This document shows, in pieces, positions 22,860 to 36,400 of a DNA stretch of 64,000 bases. The stretch lies in NCBI GenBank assembly GCA_947471745.1, contig CANJKZ010000924.1, forward strand, positions 496,001 to 560,000, in the 5' to 3' direction. How positions within the stretch are numbered: the stretch's first letter is position 1; every line of letters starts with the position of its first letter. Below the pieces are notes generated by a model. That model was not told the origin of the DNA. It made no database searches and saw nothing but the letters and a program-made list of their open reading frames with translations. Source of the stretch: Closterium sp. Naga37s-1 (lineage: Eukaryota; Streptophyta; Zygnematophyceae; Desmidiales; Closteriaceae). The position numbers were made by a program, and so were the translations under genes.

Positions 22860-22896
<37 letters not shown>

Positions 22897-25800
22897 CGGT
22901 GGTTGGAGTAGAAGAGGAGGTTGGGTTGAGGAAGAGGAAGAGTCGCCTGGAGTGGGGAGAGAAGAAAGGGGGGAAACGGAAGAGGGGTAGAGTGGCAGTT
23001 CTTCCTTAGCTCACTTACACAATGACTTATGAGAATTCTCAACCGTTAATCCAGCATTGCACACACAATGGCCTGATATGACAAGCCTTACGCGGGCATT
23101 ACGAGGTAGAGTTGGCTTGGATTTGCGAAAACCGACTGTCATCAACCACTCAGCTTGACTCACTCTAGGATATGCCGGGCCTGGGTGTAGTTCTTCACTC
23201 GAATGAGAGACATCGCCCATGCCTTGTACACAGGACATGGGTTCACATGATGACACGTGTCACACAGAGCAGCAGCCAGCTCATAACACTCCTCCTTCAC
23301 CAACCCGTCCCTAAGCGCCAGGGTCGCGGATAGCGACGCCTCCCGAGCCTCTGCTTCTGCTTCGGGATGCAGCCGGGGCTGTGCCGAGCCGTGCCGGTGC
23401 TGTTGCTGCTGCATCGACCTCGGTTGCTGCTGCTGCTGTTGCGTCGGCCTTGGCTGCTGCTGCTGCTGCTGCTGCCGCCACTGCTGGTGCGGCTGCTGCT
23501 GCTGTTGCATCTCAGCGCTACGACCAGTAACTCCACCCCAGCCCATGTCTCCTCCCCCTCCCCCTCCTCCTCCCCTTCCCACTGCCACACCCCTCTCCTC
23601 TCCTCCTCCCATCACTGAGTGAATGTATAGAGAGGCAAACAACCCAGGAGAACCAGGCTGGAAGTCAGGGTCACCCCCACCAAGCTCGTCAATCCCCACC
23701 CCCACATTGTCCGCCAGGAACCTTCTCAGAAGCTTCACCCGTGCAATCCACGCCTCTGCTCGTCCCAGCAGCTGCTTCAGCGTCTTCAGCTGTGCCCGAA
23801 CCTGCGCCGGATCTCGCCCCCGAACCTGCGCGGAGCCTCTCGAACGAACCTGGGCGGGAGGTTCGCGTGCCGAGCCTGTGCTTCGGGTGGCAGGTCCAAA
23901 ATTAACAAGCTGCGCCTGGTATGCCAAGAGCATGCCCCTCACAATGGTGAGTGCCTGTAGATGAAGGGAAGGAACAGAGGAAGCAGCTTTTGAGTCGACT
24001 CGAAAAGCGTGGGAACAGGTGATTTCTAATTGACTCCTATGGCTGTTTTCAGTGCTTCTGGTCCTGAATCTCATTCCTTACTCTCCCTTCGCTCCGTATC
24101 CCTTACCCCCCCCCCCCCCCCCCCCTCACTCACTTTGAGGTAGGCTTTCGAATAGAAAGCCGTCTGAGTCAGCGACAGCAGGCTGGTGCCACGTGGCACA
24201 CTCTCCTTGGCCAACGCCACGCCAGCCTGCTCCACCACCACTGCCAGCAGCCCTTTCAGCACCGAGAATCTTCTCGAACACAGCGAAGCAAGCGACTGGA
24301 ACAGCGAGATATCTGGTGTGTCTGGAAACACATGAAGCGCTCTCGTTTCACCATCCCGCGTCTCTTCCCCTATCAAGATCGCTCCTTGCTGTATGTCCCG
24401 CGCTCCTAGCCTCCCCATTGCCTCCTCCTCTCCCTCCTCGCCTTCCCCGCCTCCACTACCCCCCTCGCACACCTCGTCCAATCCCGTGCGGCCACCTGGC
24501 AGGTACCCGACAGGCCGGCCAATCAGCTCGGGGAGAGACATGGAGCTTATTGTAACAGCGGATTTTAGATGCCGCCCGGAAGCTTCCAAGTGGGCGGCAG
24601 CACCTCTAGCAGCTGTGGCGGCTGTAGCGGTACCTGTGCCATGCGGCTGGTTCAGTGAACCTGGACGTGGGCTGGTTTGCAGGCTGGCAGTGCCGCTGCT
24701 GATTGTCCTGCCTGGCGTGCCAAAACGGGCTGCACCAGCAGCAGTACCAGCAACAGCACCAGCACTGGCAGCAGCGGCACCACTGCAACTAGCAGCAGCA
24801 GCATGAGAGGCAGGGTGAGAAGCAGTAGTACGAGCAGGAGAATCCAGAGAAATGGAGGATGAAAGTCGTGACTTTGCTGCCTCTGCAAGTGTCGGCGGGC
24901 GATCCACCCCCACTGTTCCCCCACTCCCTTTCCCCACTCCTACTCCCACTCCTGCTCCTCCTCCTCCTCCTCCTCCTACTCTTCCTCCTCCTACCCCTCC
25001 AAACCCCGAAGCACCACGCGGCGATGGCACAGGGCTGGCAAACGGTGGAGTATTGGAAGCAGCAGCAGCAGAGGAGGAGGAGGAGGAAGCAGAAGCACCC
25101 CAGGGGAAGACACGGGAGGCTTGCTGCTGAATACGCAGAAAGCTGCTGGTGATGGGTGCAGGGGGGACGGAGGGCGGACGGGGTATGGAGGAGGAGGAGC
25201 GGAGGGAGTGCTGGTGGGGGAGAGGAGGAGGAGGGGGAGGAGGGGGGGAGGTGGCAGATGGGTGGGCGGTGGAGGGAGAGGAAGAGGCGAAGGCGGAGGA
25301 GGAAGAGGAGGAGGGGGGGGAGAGGGGGGAGGGGATGAGGGCTGTGCGTGCGTAGGAGAGGAGGAGAGTGTCGTTGCGTAGGGCTGGGAACTTGGCGAAG
25401 ATCTGCCAGAGGCGCAGGAAGAAGGGGTGACAGAGAATAGATTCTGAGAAATGTCGAAATTAACCTCCACAAAAAAGAGAGGAGGAGGGTGTTGTTTCAT
25501 AAGGCAGGGAACTTGGGAAAGATCTGGAAGAGGCGCAGGAAGAAGGGGTGAGAGGAGATAAATAGCGGTGACAGGCGATAACAGGGGGGGTAACAGGGGT
25601 CGACATGGTGTAACAACATGGGATAACACAGGGTAATAGGGTAACAAAAGACATACAGAATGAATGAATGAACGTACACCCTACCTGTGGCAGCAGAGAG
25701 GTGTGTTTCTCCATTATAAGGCTCTCCACTATAAGCTCCGGCTGCAGCAGCACAGCCACATGCTGCCCTCCCAGCCGCTGCTGCCATTCCGCCGGGAAGG

Positions 25801-28800
25801 TTCCCAGAAGCTGCAGGCCTAGTTGGAGCTGCCTGGCGTCTGCCACGTCAGCAGGAGGCAGATCTGCCTCAGCAGCCCGCTTGAGGACAAAATTCACCTT
25901 TAAGAAGGCGTGGGGAAAGGGGAGGGGTGGGTAGGAGGGTTAAGAGGCAGATCTGCCTCTGCTGCCCGCTTGAGGACAAAATTCACCTTTAAGAAGGCGT
26001 GGGGAAAGGGGAGGGGTGGGTAGGAGGGTTAAGAGGCAGATCTGCCTCTGCTGCCTGCTTGAGGACAAAATTCACCTTCAGGAAGGCGCAAGGGAAGGAG
26101 AGGGGTGTGTAGAGGGGTGTGTAGAGGGGCGTTTTCTAGGCAACCTCAAGAACCACGACAGCAGGATGAAGATTTTCGAAATTCACCAACAGTAAGGCGT
26201 GGGGGAAGGGGAGGGAGGGGTGGGTAGGGTAGGAGGGTGTGTTTTCTAGTCACCTAAGAAATGAGCAGAATGCACATTTGCAGGATGTGCAGCTTGCTGC
26301 AAGTCACATAGATGGATGGAACAAAGCAAGCACATGGGGGTGGGTACGTACGATCAGCTTCTTGGCGTGCAGGGACGGAGCCCACCGCATGGCTGAGCGC
26401 AAGGTGAGGTGACGGTGAGTGAGGTGTCTATTGAGTCGGAACAAAAGTCACATGGATGGAACACAGCAAGCAAGCATATGGGGGGGTACGTACAATGAGC
26501 TTCTTGGCGTGCAGGGACGGAGCCCACCGCATGGCTGACAGCACCACGCCCATCACTCCCTCCCTCCCTTCCACTCCCCTCCTCGCTTCCTCCCCTGCGC
26601 CTCCACTCCCGCTCCCCAAACCACCACCAGCCACCGCAGGCGCAGCAGCAGCAGCAGAGTCACCATTCACCCCGTCCCTGTCTCCCTGACCATCTTGCCT
26701 GCTATTGCATCCCTTTGCCCCTTCTAACATCAGCCTCTCCAGGTATCTCATTCCCACTGCTGGGCCCGAGTCACCCTGTAACGGATCCCCACCCATCAGC
26801 TCACTCAAATAGCGCCCCCTTAATTCTGCTAGTAACGCCCCACCCACCCTCCCTTCTGACCCTGCTCCTGCTGTTCCTGGTGCCGTTCCTTCTGCTCCTG
26901 TTGCTCCTGCCACTCCTGCCGCTGCTCCCATTGCTGCTCTTCGATCTGCTTCAGCAGCCCCCGTCCCCCAGGTAACACTAGCAGCAGCTTCTCTTCCCAC
27001 TCCTGCTCCTGCAGCAGCTGCAGCTGCAGCTGCTCCTGCTGGTGTTTCTGCTGGTGCAGCAGCAGCAGCATGTGCTTCAGCTAAGGACACAGCCTCCTTG
27101 ACTGCTCCCTTGGCGGCCAGCTGGCGACAAACAGACTCGGGATCACGGAAGCAGAGCGAGCGAACCTGGAAGTGGGAAGGATGAAAGGGGGCGAGCGGAG
27201 AGCGGGAAGGAGCAAAGGCAGCGGTTTTAAAAAAAGGGAAGCTTCCTCGTTGACTGCTCACGTGGTGGCTAGCTGGCGACACACAGACTCAGGATCGCGG
27301 AAGCAGAGCGAGCGAACCTGAAGAGGAAGGAGGAGAGGGGGAAGCGGAGAGCGGGAAGGAGAGAGGCTTGAGGTTCTAATTAAAGGGTGGCGTCCTGTTT
27401 GATCGCTTTGTTGCGGCCCGCTGGTGGGAGATTGACTTGGGATTGCGGAAGCAGACCGAGTGAACCTGGAGGAAAAGGAAGCGAGGAGGGGAGCGGAGAG
27501 CGGGAAGGAGAAAAGGCTCTTTCACCTCTTTCACCTCTTAAACCTCGTCCACTTTTGAAGAGTGAACGAGGGTTAGCTGAGTCTGATGTTGCTGGTTAAC
27601 TGACAACAGCACAATGAACGATAATGCACAGGAAGCCAGAGAAATGGGGGCATGAAAGAACCACTGACCTGCTGCCACGTGGCAAGGGCTCTGTCGTTGA
27701 GAACGGAGCGGATGCGAGTGTATTGATCCACCGATGACTTGCAGGTGAGGATCTTTGGAAGGAGGTGGGAGGGAGGTGGGAGGGAGGTGTGGTGTGGAGA
27801 GGTGGGAACCAAAACATAAGGGAAGATGAAACGCAGACGATTAGAGGATGGAGCGGATGCGCGAGTGTATAGATCCACAGATGACTTGCAGGTGAGGATC
27901 TTTGGAAGGACAAGGAAGAGTGGGAGGGGAGGTGGGAAGGGAGAGAGGTGGAAGAGGAGCAAGGAAGGGACGAGGGGAGGAACAGAATAACTAAATCGTT
28001 TCTAGGAACATGCGATCGATCGCATGGTGCATCATGCACACACCAAGGAGCAGCAGATGCAATTGTTTGCCTGGCTATGAGCACACCTGAGCTGAGCCCG
28101 CAGGGACAATGCTTGTTCCACTCTTGAGATATTTTAAAACCAGCAGATGTGATCATATGGCTGCAAGTCAGAGCATACCTGAGCCCGCAGGGGCGACGGT
28201 GATGGGAGGTGTGAGAGGCAGGTGTTGAATACGGTGTGGATGTGTGACAGCTGCCAGCTGTGGTGGTACCTGTAGTGGTGCACGCATACACAAAGAACAT
28301 GCATGCATGCATGCAGACACAGACACGGAAAGGAACACACACAGACACTCAGTAAGTCAACTCAAGAAGCATGCATGCATTATATACATTTAGAAAAGGC
28401 CAGCTTCACCAAGCTGGTCTTCTAAGTCTCATCATGGTAATCAAACCCCATCATCATCGCGGCCAGCCATCATGCATGCGATACGATACGACCCCCAATC
28501 CCACCTCAGTGCCAGCGCCGCTGCCAGCTCCTTGTCAGCCACGCGAATCACGAACCGCCAGCTGTCACCCACTGTCACCGGCTTCCTCACCCCCCTGCCA
28601 GCACTGCCACCACGAATCCCACCCTCAATCCCTCCCCCACCGCCAGCAGCAGCAGCAGCAGCAGCACCACCACCAGGACTCGAAAACCCTACTCCTCCAA
28701 TCCGTGGGCTGTGCTGCAGCCTGCTTGCCTGTGTTGCATGCACCTTCTGGAACCGCATCATGGCTCCTCCTGCCACTCCTGCTACCCCTGCCGTGTGCGT

Positions 28801-30412
28801 GTGAGCAGCAGCAGCACCTTCAGAGCGCTCAGCCTGCTCCACGAGAAGACACAGCAGGTGATCTGGCGCCCCCTCAGGCAGCCACGTGTCCGCCAGCTCA
28901 AGAGCCTCGGCCAATCGCGAGTCAGCAATCAGGCTGGGGATGGAAGAATTAGAATGGGCAGTGGAAAGGGGGTTGAAGAGGGGAGGGAGAAGAGGGGATT
29001 GATTGAGTGAGGGAAGAAGGGGAGAAAGAGGGAGAAAGAAGAAACACCTTGATTGAATCAACGACAAATACAATTGAGGATCAGAAACAATGGAGCATCC
29101 ATCAGTTTGTTTGTTTTCAACTCCTCACCTCTCCAGGTGAATCCGCACAGGCCGCAAATCCTCCCATTCCGTTAACAGAGCCTCCAGCCGACCACTTGCC
29201 ACTGCCGCCCCTGCCACCCCCGCTGTCCTTGCCGTCGCACCAACCACCCCTTCCGCTCCTGCCACTCCTGCTGCTCCTGTCGCCGCTGCTGCTCCTGTGG
29301 GCCCTGCTTCACCAGTTCCCTGTTCTTCCCTCACTCCTCTCGCTCTCCCCTCTTCTCCTGCCCAACCCCCCTGCTCTGGCATTGTGGTGGGATACCCATG
29401 AGCAGGACCTGCTCCTTCTCTTCTTCTCGCTGCATCACTCAGTGTATCACCCACATCACTCTCACTCTCGGAAACACCAGCATTCGCACGTGTTGTTTCT
29501 CCCCCCATAGTCAATGAAACCCCCTCCTCCCCACTTCCCACGTCGACCACATCGATTTCAGCAGCAAGAGGCCGTTTTGTGCCTCTTCCTCCTCCTTCAC
29601 CCACCTGTCCTTTACCCACCAGCCCAAGGGAACTCTCTGCTACCCCCCCTGCTCCACCCAATCTCGCCCCTCTCACTCTCCTTGCTGTTCCCTCTTGCCC
29701 TGCAAGCAGAAGAGCTGACCCGGTAACCGCCCTCCCACTTCTCCTGCTGCTGCTTCCAGGCGAATGCACAGGCAAGACCCCTCCAAGGCTAGAGCTACCC
29801 CCCCAACTCAATGCCTGTTCCCTCAGTGCCTCCTCTTGCCCTGTTGACACTGCTGTTCTCTGCATTCCTCCCTCTAATTCCCTCACCCGTGCAACCCCCA
29901 CCATCCCTGCACCCCCTGCAGCACCCAATGGCCCGCCTCTGCCTCCTCCCCCCACTGATGCCCCCACACCTGCTGCAGCTCCTGCTGCTGGTGGTGCTTG
30001 CTGGTTGGGAGCGCGGGAGGGTGCTTTAGCAGCAGCAATGGCAATAGAGTGGATGGCGGATTGCAGAGTGACCCACCGGTGGATGATTGGGGTGCTGGGG
30101 AAGGTGGGGGGAAGAGGGGAGTATGGGAAAAGGGAGGGTATGAAGGGGTGAGGAAGAGACAGGAGGAGGGAAGGTGCTTTGGAGGCAGCAATGGCGATGG
30201 AGTGGAAAGCAGACGGAATGCTGGCTTTTGATTTGAGGTGCCTCAAAGGTTTTGAGGCGGCTCAAAAGGCAGCAATGGCGATGGAGTGGAAAGCAGACAG
30301 TACGCTGGCTGGGCATGATTGGGGTGCTGAGAGTGGGAAGACAGCAAAGGGAAGGAATGGCGGAGAGAAGGGGGGCGGGAAGGGGGGAGGGAGAGAAGGA
30401 AGAAGGGGACTT

Positions 30413-30471
<59 letters not shown>

Positions 30472-33400
30472 TCCAGAGCTAAAAGGTCATGGCTCATGCA
30501 TGCAAATATCATGCCACAGACACCCCACAGGGTGTGACTCACCCAGCAGAGTGCACGCGTGCATACTCCATCAGCTTCTTTGCAGCTTCCTCCTCTGCCT
30601 CCACTGCACTCGCCACACCTCCCACTCCCCCTCCCTTGCCCCTGCTCCTATCACCGCCCAACACACCACCAGCCCTACCCACACCACCAGCACCACCACT
30701 GGTAGCAGCACCACCACCACCGGAAAATGCACCTATTGTTTTCAGATCACGCTCTCTCTCCTTCCTTCTGTGCATCTGCACTATCTGCTGCTCTGCTCCC
30801 AGCACACAAGCCAGCACAGCATGCACCATAGATTCTCTCGCAAGCAGCTGAACCACATCCATGCTCAGTGCAAATCGCGGCGGCTCATACGGCGAAGGTG
30901 CCAGAAGCTTCTCCGCACCTTCCACCCCTCCCACTCCTCCTGCCACCTTGCCCTTACCAGGCCTACCCTGTCCCAAGCCTCCTCTGGACCTGCCGAGTAG
31001 TCTGCTTCGGAAGCGCCGAGCCACGGAGCAGAGCTTCAGGCTCGGCACAGGCGGCAGCAGGCTCGGGAGAGCTGCGGGGATTATATCGGCAGGTAAGGAC
31101 TCCCTACCCATAATCCCAGCCACATGCGACGCAGCAGCAATATCCCCTCTCACAAATACAAGCTCTCTTAAAAGCTCCACCGGGTCGACGTTTAGTAAAG
31201 AGAAGTAGTTAAAGGGGTGGCTGGGGTCGCTATCGTCAACTATATCCCCAATCTGAACCACATAGTTCAAGAAAACTGGCAGGTAACCCTTGGGATGATC
31301 CCAAGGCTGCTTCCCTGGCCCTCGCAACCCTGCTGCTGCTGCTGAGACTGCTCCTGCCAACCCACCTCCTCCTCCTCCTCTCTCTCCTCCTCCTCCTCCT
31401 GCTCCTCTTTCTCCTCCCCTTCCTGCTCCTCCTGCTGCTGTTCCTTCTGCAGCTCCTGCTGCCCCACCACCAGTGGCGGAACCCAGAAGGGACTGAAGCC
31501 CCACTACATTCTGCCCATCTGCATCAGGCTGCTTCGTGTTTGCTGAGTCAGCCTGCTTGGAGTTGGCTGAGTTGAAAGAGAACGGCCAGAGACTGGGCAT
31601 AGACGATCGCGGCACAGGAGGCAGTGGGGCAGACGCCCTGGCACCTGAAGAAGCACCTGAGGAAGCACCTGAGAGAGCATCTGACGCAGCACCAGGAGGA
31701 GCAGATGCGCGTGCAGCAGCAGCAGCAGATGGGGTGCTTGTGATGGTGGTGGTTGTGATGGTGGTGGTTGTGGAGGGAGGGGGCATGCTGACAGCGCCTG
31801 TAGAGGTGCGTGTTGGTAATGAAAGGGGAGACGGAGCAGCAGCAGCGGATGCAGTGGTAGTGGTAGCGGAAGTGGAGGGAAGAGGGAGGGAGGTAGACCT
31901 GGTTGAACCTCCTTCAGAGAGATCTCCAACTGCTGCTGCTGCTGCTGCTGCTGCTGCACCTTCCAATGCTCCTTCTCTTGCTGCTGCCACCGAAGCACCA
32001 GCAGCAGCAGCAGCAGCAGCAGTAGCAGCGGCGGAGAGGCCAAGGCCAGAGGAGGAGCGAGTCCAACGGGGGGAGAGAGGGGGCGTGTGCACAGGAGACC
32101 CTGCTGCCACACGCACTCCTCCCGAACCTGTCGCCGAGGCTAAGCCCGCCACGGCAGCTGCAGCAGCCACCGAGCCTTGGGAATCGGTTCGGGCAGATAC
32201 TGCAGGCACACTTGCTGGTCCCCCTCCTCCTGCTCCTCCTCCTCCCCCATGCAACATTCTCCAGAGAGAAAAGGAGGAGGAGGAGGACAAGGAAGGTCCT
32301 ACAGCGGCGTCAGGAGCAGCAGCAACACCCTGGGTATCCCCTCCACCCGTACTACTACCTGCACCAGGTGCACCCACTGCATCAGCAGCACTTGCTGCAC
32401 TGGCAGCAACAGCTGCTACAGCCCCTGCCCCTGCTACCCCTGCTGCTGCTGGCGCAGAACTCAGTCCAGAAGCACCGGCTGTAATAGCAGCAGCTGTAGC
32501 ACCGGCTATAGCGTCTGCTGCGGCTGTCGCAGCATCAGCTGTAGCGTCTGTAGCAGGCTGATCTGGCAAGATCACGTCCAGCCCAATGCCAAAGCCAAGC
32601 CCGCTGCCAGGAGGGGGACACGTGGCGGATGCTGATTGGGCAGCGGCTGTGGCAGGTGCGGGGATGAGGGGGTCTGCTGCTGGTTCGGGATCCTCCAAGG
32701 CTCGAATGAGATTGTGGAGCTTGCCTGGCGTGTGGTGGAAGGGAGGTGGGGAGGAGGGAAAGAGGGTAGCAGTGGATGGCAAGAGGCAGGGGGTTGTTGT
32801 GGGAAGACGGAGAGAAGAAGAGTGGCATTAGAGGGGGTGTGCTGTTTCGGGATCTCCCAAGGCTCGGACGAGACTGTGGAGCTTGCCTGGTGGAGGGCGG
32901 TGGATGGAGGGGGGAGGGGGTGGGTAAGATGGGTAGCACGACGTACGTACCACTGACGAGCACCGTGCCTGCCTCACATCACAAACCCCCACCACCTGCT
33001 GCAGCGCCATCACTGCCCGAGCCTTGAAACACTCCATCTCAGCTGAAACAACGGCACGCCGATGGGCTATGGACCATACACCATGCTCAACAATCCTTCC
33101 ACGTACCACTGACAAACTGTGCCGTGCCTGCCTCACAATCCGCCACCACCTGCTGCAGCGCCATCACCGCCCGAGCCTTGGGCCCTCGCCGCACCCCTGC
33201 CGAGCCTGACAGGCCCGGGGATGGCGACAGGTGTGGCTGCACGGCGGCCAGCAGGCTCGGGAGGGGAGTGGTGGGGTCCTGGTTCTGAATGGCTTCTAAC
33301 CGCTGCAGCAGCCGCTCTGCTGTAACCCACTGCACGGAGCTTAAGCTGTTGCTACTGTCTTCCTCTCGCTCTTGCTGCTGCTGCTGCTGCTGCTGGTGCT

Positions 33401-36400
33401 GCTTCCCTGGCTGATTCTTCCCTCCTCGGCTCTTGTCTTCTTCCTTAAGTCCTTGCTGGTCTGCGTGCCAGGCTGTCAAGACAGTGCGTGCCTGCAGGGT
33501 TGGTTGGTGGAGGAGTGGAGAGGAGGAAGTGTCAGTCAGCTCATCCAATGCATGTGAAGTGCATGGGACGAGAGAAAAATCACTGCAAGCAAAGCACTTG
33601 AGTAGTACCAATCTACCAATCTGGCAGAATACACGCTTCAAAAAGCCATCTCTCTTTGCAAACGATCTGCTGTTGGTCAGGTTTGCGACGCTACACGAAT
33701 GAGAGGAATGAGAATGAGAGTGAGAATGAGACGAGGCCGTACCTGGTCAAGAAGAACAAGGGCATGAGGAACGGTGCGTGCATGCATTGCTGCTGCTGCA
33801 TCCACCAAGGTCTATTAGGCATCTAAGTAGGATGTTTCAGCTTTTTTAGGCGCCTGAAAGAATGTGGCCATACCTGGTCGAGCAGAACAAGGGCGTCAGG
33901 GGCAGTGCGAGCCTGTGTTGCTGCTGCGTCCAGCAGCACAGCCACCTGCATGAAAATACACGTGAGCGGATTACGTGGGCAGAGAAAATACTCTAGGCGG
34001 TGCCATGTAGAGCCTGAGCCCCCAAATCAATGAGTAGTTTCTGAGACAACCCCAAAGCAGGTGACCGGAAGTTGCTGACTAGGGGAAAGCAAAGCAGCTT
34101 GCCGAGTGAAACGCTTGCGCATTAAAGAGATGTCAAGAACAGGGAACAGCTCAGCAATCCGCACATACCATGTCAAGAGCCGGGAACATCTCCCACATGG
34201 GCTGTGACGGAGCAAAGAAGAGCGAGAATAGCGAATCCACCTGCTCTTTCTCCCTCCTTTGAGTTGAGGTACCTCAACTCAGTAGTGTGGGTACATACAT
34301 ACCCTATGCGAGCCATGCACATTGCCCAAGCCATACGCACATACCATGTCAAGAGCAGGGAACATCTCCCACATAGCCTGCGACGGAGCGAAGAAGAGTG
34401 AGAATAGCGAATCCACCTGCTCGTTCTCCCTCACTCGCCTCTCCCTCGCCTCCACACTCCCCACCCTCTCCAACCCACCCCTGCTCCCACCTCCCTTCTC
34501 ACTCCCACCACTGCCAGCAGCAATATCAGCACCACCACCACCAGCACTGCTGCTGCTGGAGTGCAAGCGCCCTCCTCCACTGTCCCAGCGGACGACTCTG
34601 GATTGATCGTGGCGGGCGAGCCATGCAGACAGCTGCACTCGTGCCTCTGTGTGCACTGCCAGGGGGAAGCGGCGAGTGAGCGACTGGCAGAGAGAGAAAT
34701 CACCGACTGACAGGCAGCTGCACACGACAGGGTGGACAGGGGGGACAGGGGGAACAGAGGGAATGAGTGTACAGACTAAGGCAAGGCAGGCAGAGAGCTG
34801 CATTCGTGCCTCTGAGTGTACGGCCACGGGGAAGCGGCGAGTGAGTGCGTCACAGAGAGATAGGTCGGCCACTGACAAGAGCCTGCATTATGACAGGGGA
34901 AACAAGGGGAACCGAGGGAATGAGCGGACCAAGGCGAGCCGTGCAGAGAGCTGCACTCGTGCCTGTGAGTGCACGGGCAGTGGGAAGCGACGCGTGAGCG
35001 CGTTGCAGAGAGAGAAGTCGCCCACTGTTAAGCAGCTGAGAAGGACGGGGAGGATAGAGAGAAAGGAGGAACAGAGGGACGAGCCCAATATTCAGGCAAG
35101 GCGGGCAGCAGAGGGACAGAGAGTGCACGGCCAGTGGGAAGCGGCGAGTGCGTGAGGCGCAGAGAGAGAAGTCGCCCACCGACAGGCAGCTGCATTATGA
35201 CCAGGGAAAGAGGGGGGGCAGGGGGAAGAGAGTGAATGAGCGGACTAGGGAACTCACATCCATGCAATGCAACCACCTCATGCCATCGCTCCCTTGTGTT
35301 TTGACACGTCCCAAGCAACAAGGAAGGGTGCGAGCAGAGAATGAGTGGAATGAAGCAGAGAGAATGGCATGGTATGACTCACCAGGAGATGAGAGCAGAG
35401 GGTTCCACTCGCATCCAAGCCACCACCTCGTGCCATTCCCATGCCCACCAATCACTCCGCAGCCTCCGCTCCTTCCCCTTCCCTGCCTGCCCCTGCACCT
35501 CTCCTTTGTTCCTCACACGCCCCTCCATTCCACCCTCCTGCTCAGAACCACTCGCGTTGTCTTCTTTTTCCACCTCCTCCTCCTCCTCATAATGTCTCTC
35601 CAAAACCTCTTCCTTTTCCGATACTCGCCCCTCCTCTCTTTTCCCACGCCCAGTATGAACGCCCAGCCAATCAGCTTTCAGCACAGCCAGCCGCCACTGC
35701 CAGTCGTCCAGCCAATCACGCACCACCTGCGCCCTCTGTTTCCAATCAGAGGCCAGCACTGCCACTGCCGCTGCTGCCACGTCAGACGCCTGTGCGTCCA
35801 GCTCAGCATCCAGCTCAGCAGCAAATTCAGCATCTAGACCCTCAACTTCAGTGTCTGAATCTGAAGGATCTGTATCCGAGCCGCATTCAGCCAAACTCTC
35901 CTCCCCTGGCAGCCCTCCATCTGCCTTTCTTCCTCTCATTCCTTCCTCCTCCTCACCCTTCCCATCAATCCCTCCTCCTAGCTGTTCCAATCTCTCCTCT
36001 TCCATCCCCTCCTCCCCCTCCCCTGCCCCATCCCCACTAAGCAACCTCCTTTTCCTTCTGGAAAGAAAGCTGATCGCTTCTTGCGTCCTCAACCCTTCTG
36101 GTCTCCCCTCTCCCTTCTGTCCCAGCTGCTTTTCTTCGGACTCTGTTCTTTTCAGGCCAGCAGATGCAGCAGCAGCAGTGGCAGAAACACCACCATTACC
36201 ATCAGCAGCAGCAGCAGGAGCAGCAGGAGAAGCAGCAGCTGCACCGTTGGCAGCAGCACCACCATCGTCACCCCCACCAGATCCCACCTCCCCCACATCA
36301 TTCCGCGTCAACAGTGCCCGTGCCGCCCGCCTGTCGACGCCGCTCAAGGGCGACGCATCCAGCAGAAAAGGACGGGCCATGCCGTGCGTCTCCGTGCCCT

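Noticed and set aside
31536-32561. A 341-residue plus-strand Ala/Pro frame
   Set aside because: It lies opposite the low-complexity part of exon 10 of the ZFYVE26-like gene; GCN repeats keep several frames open.
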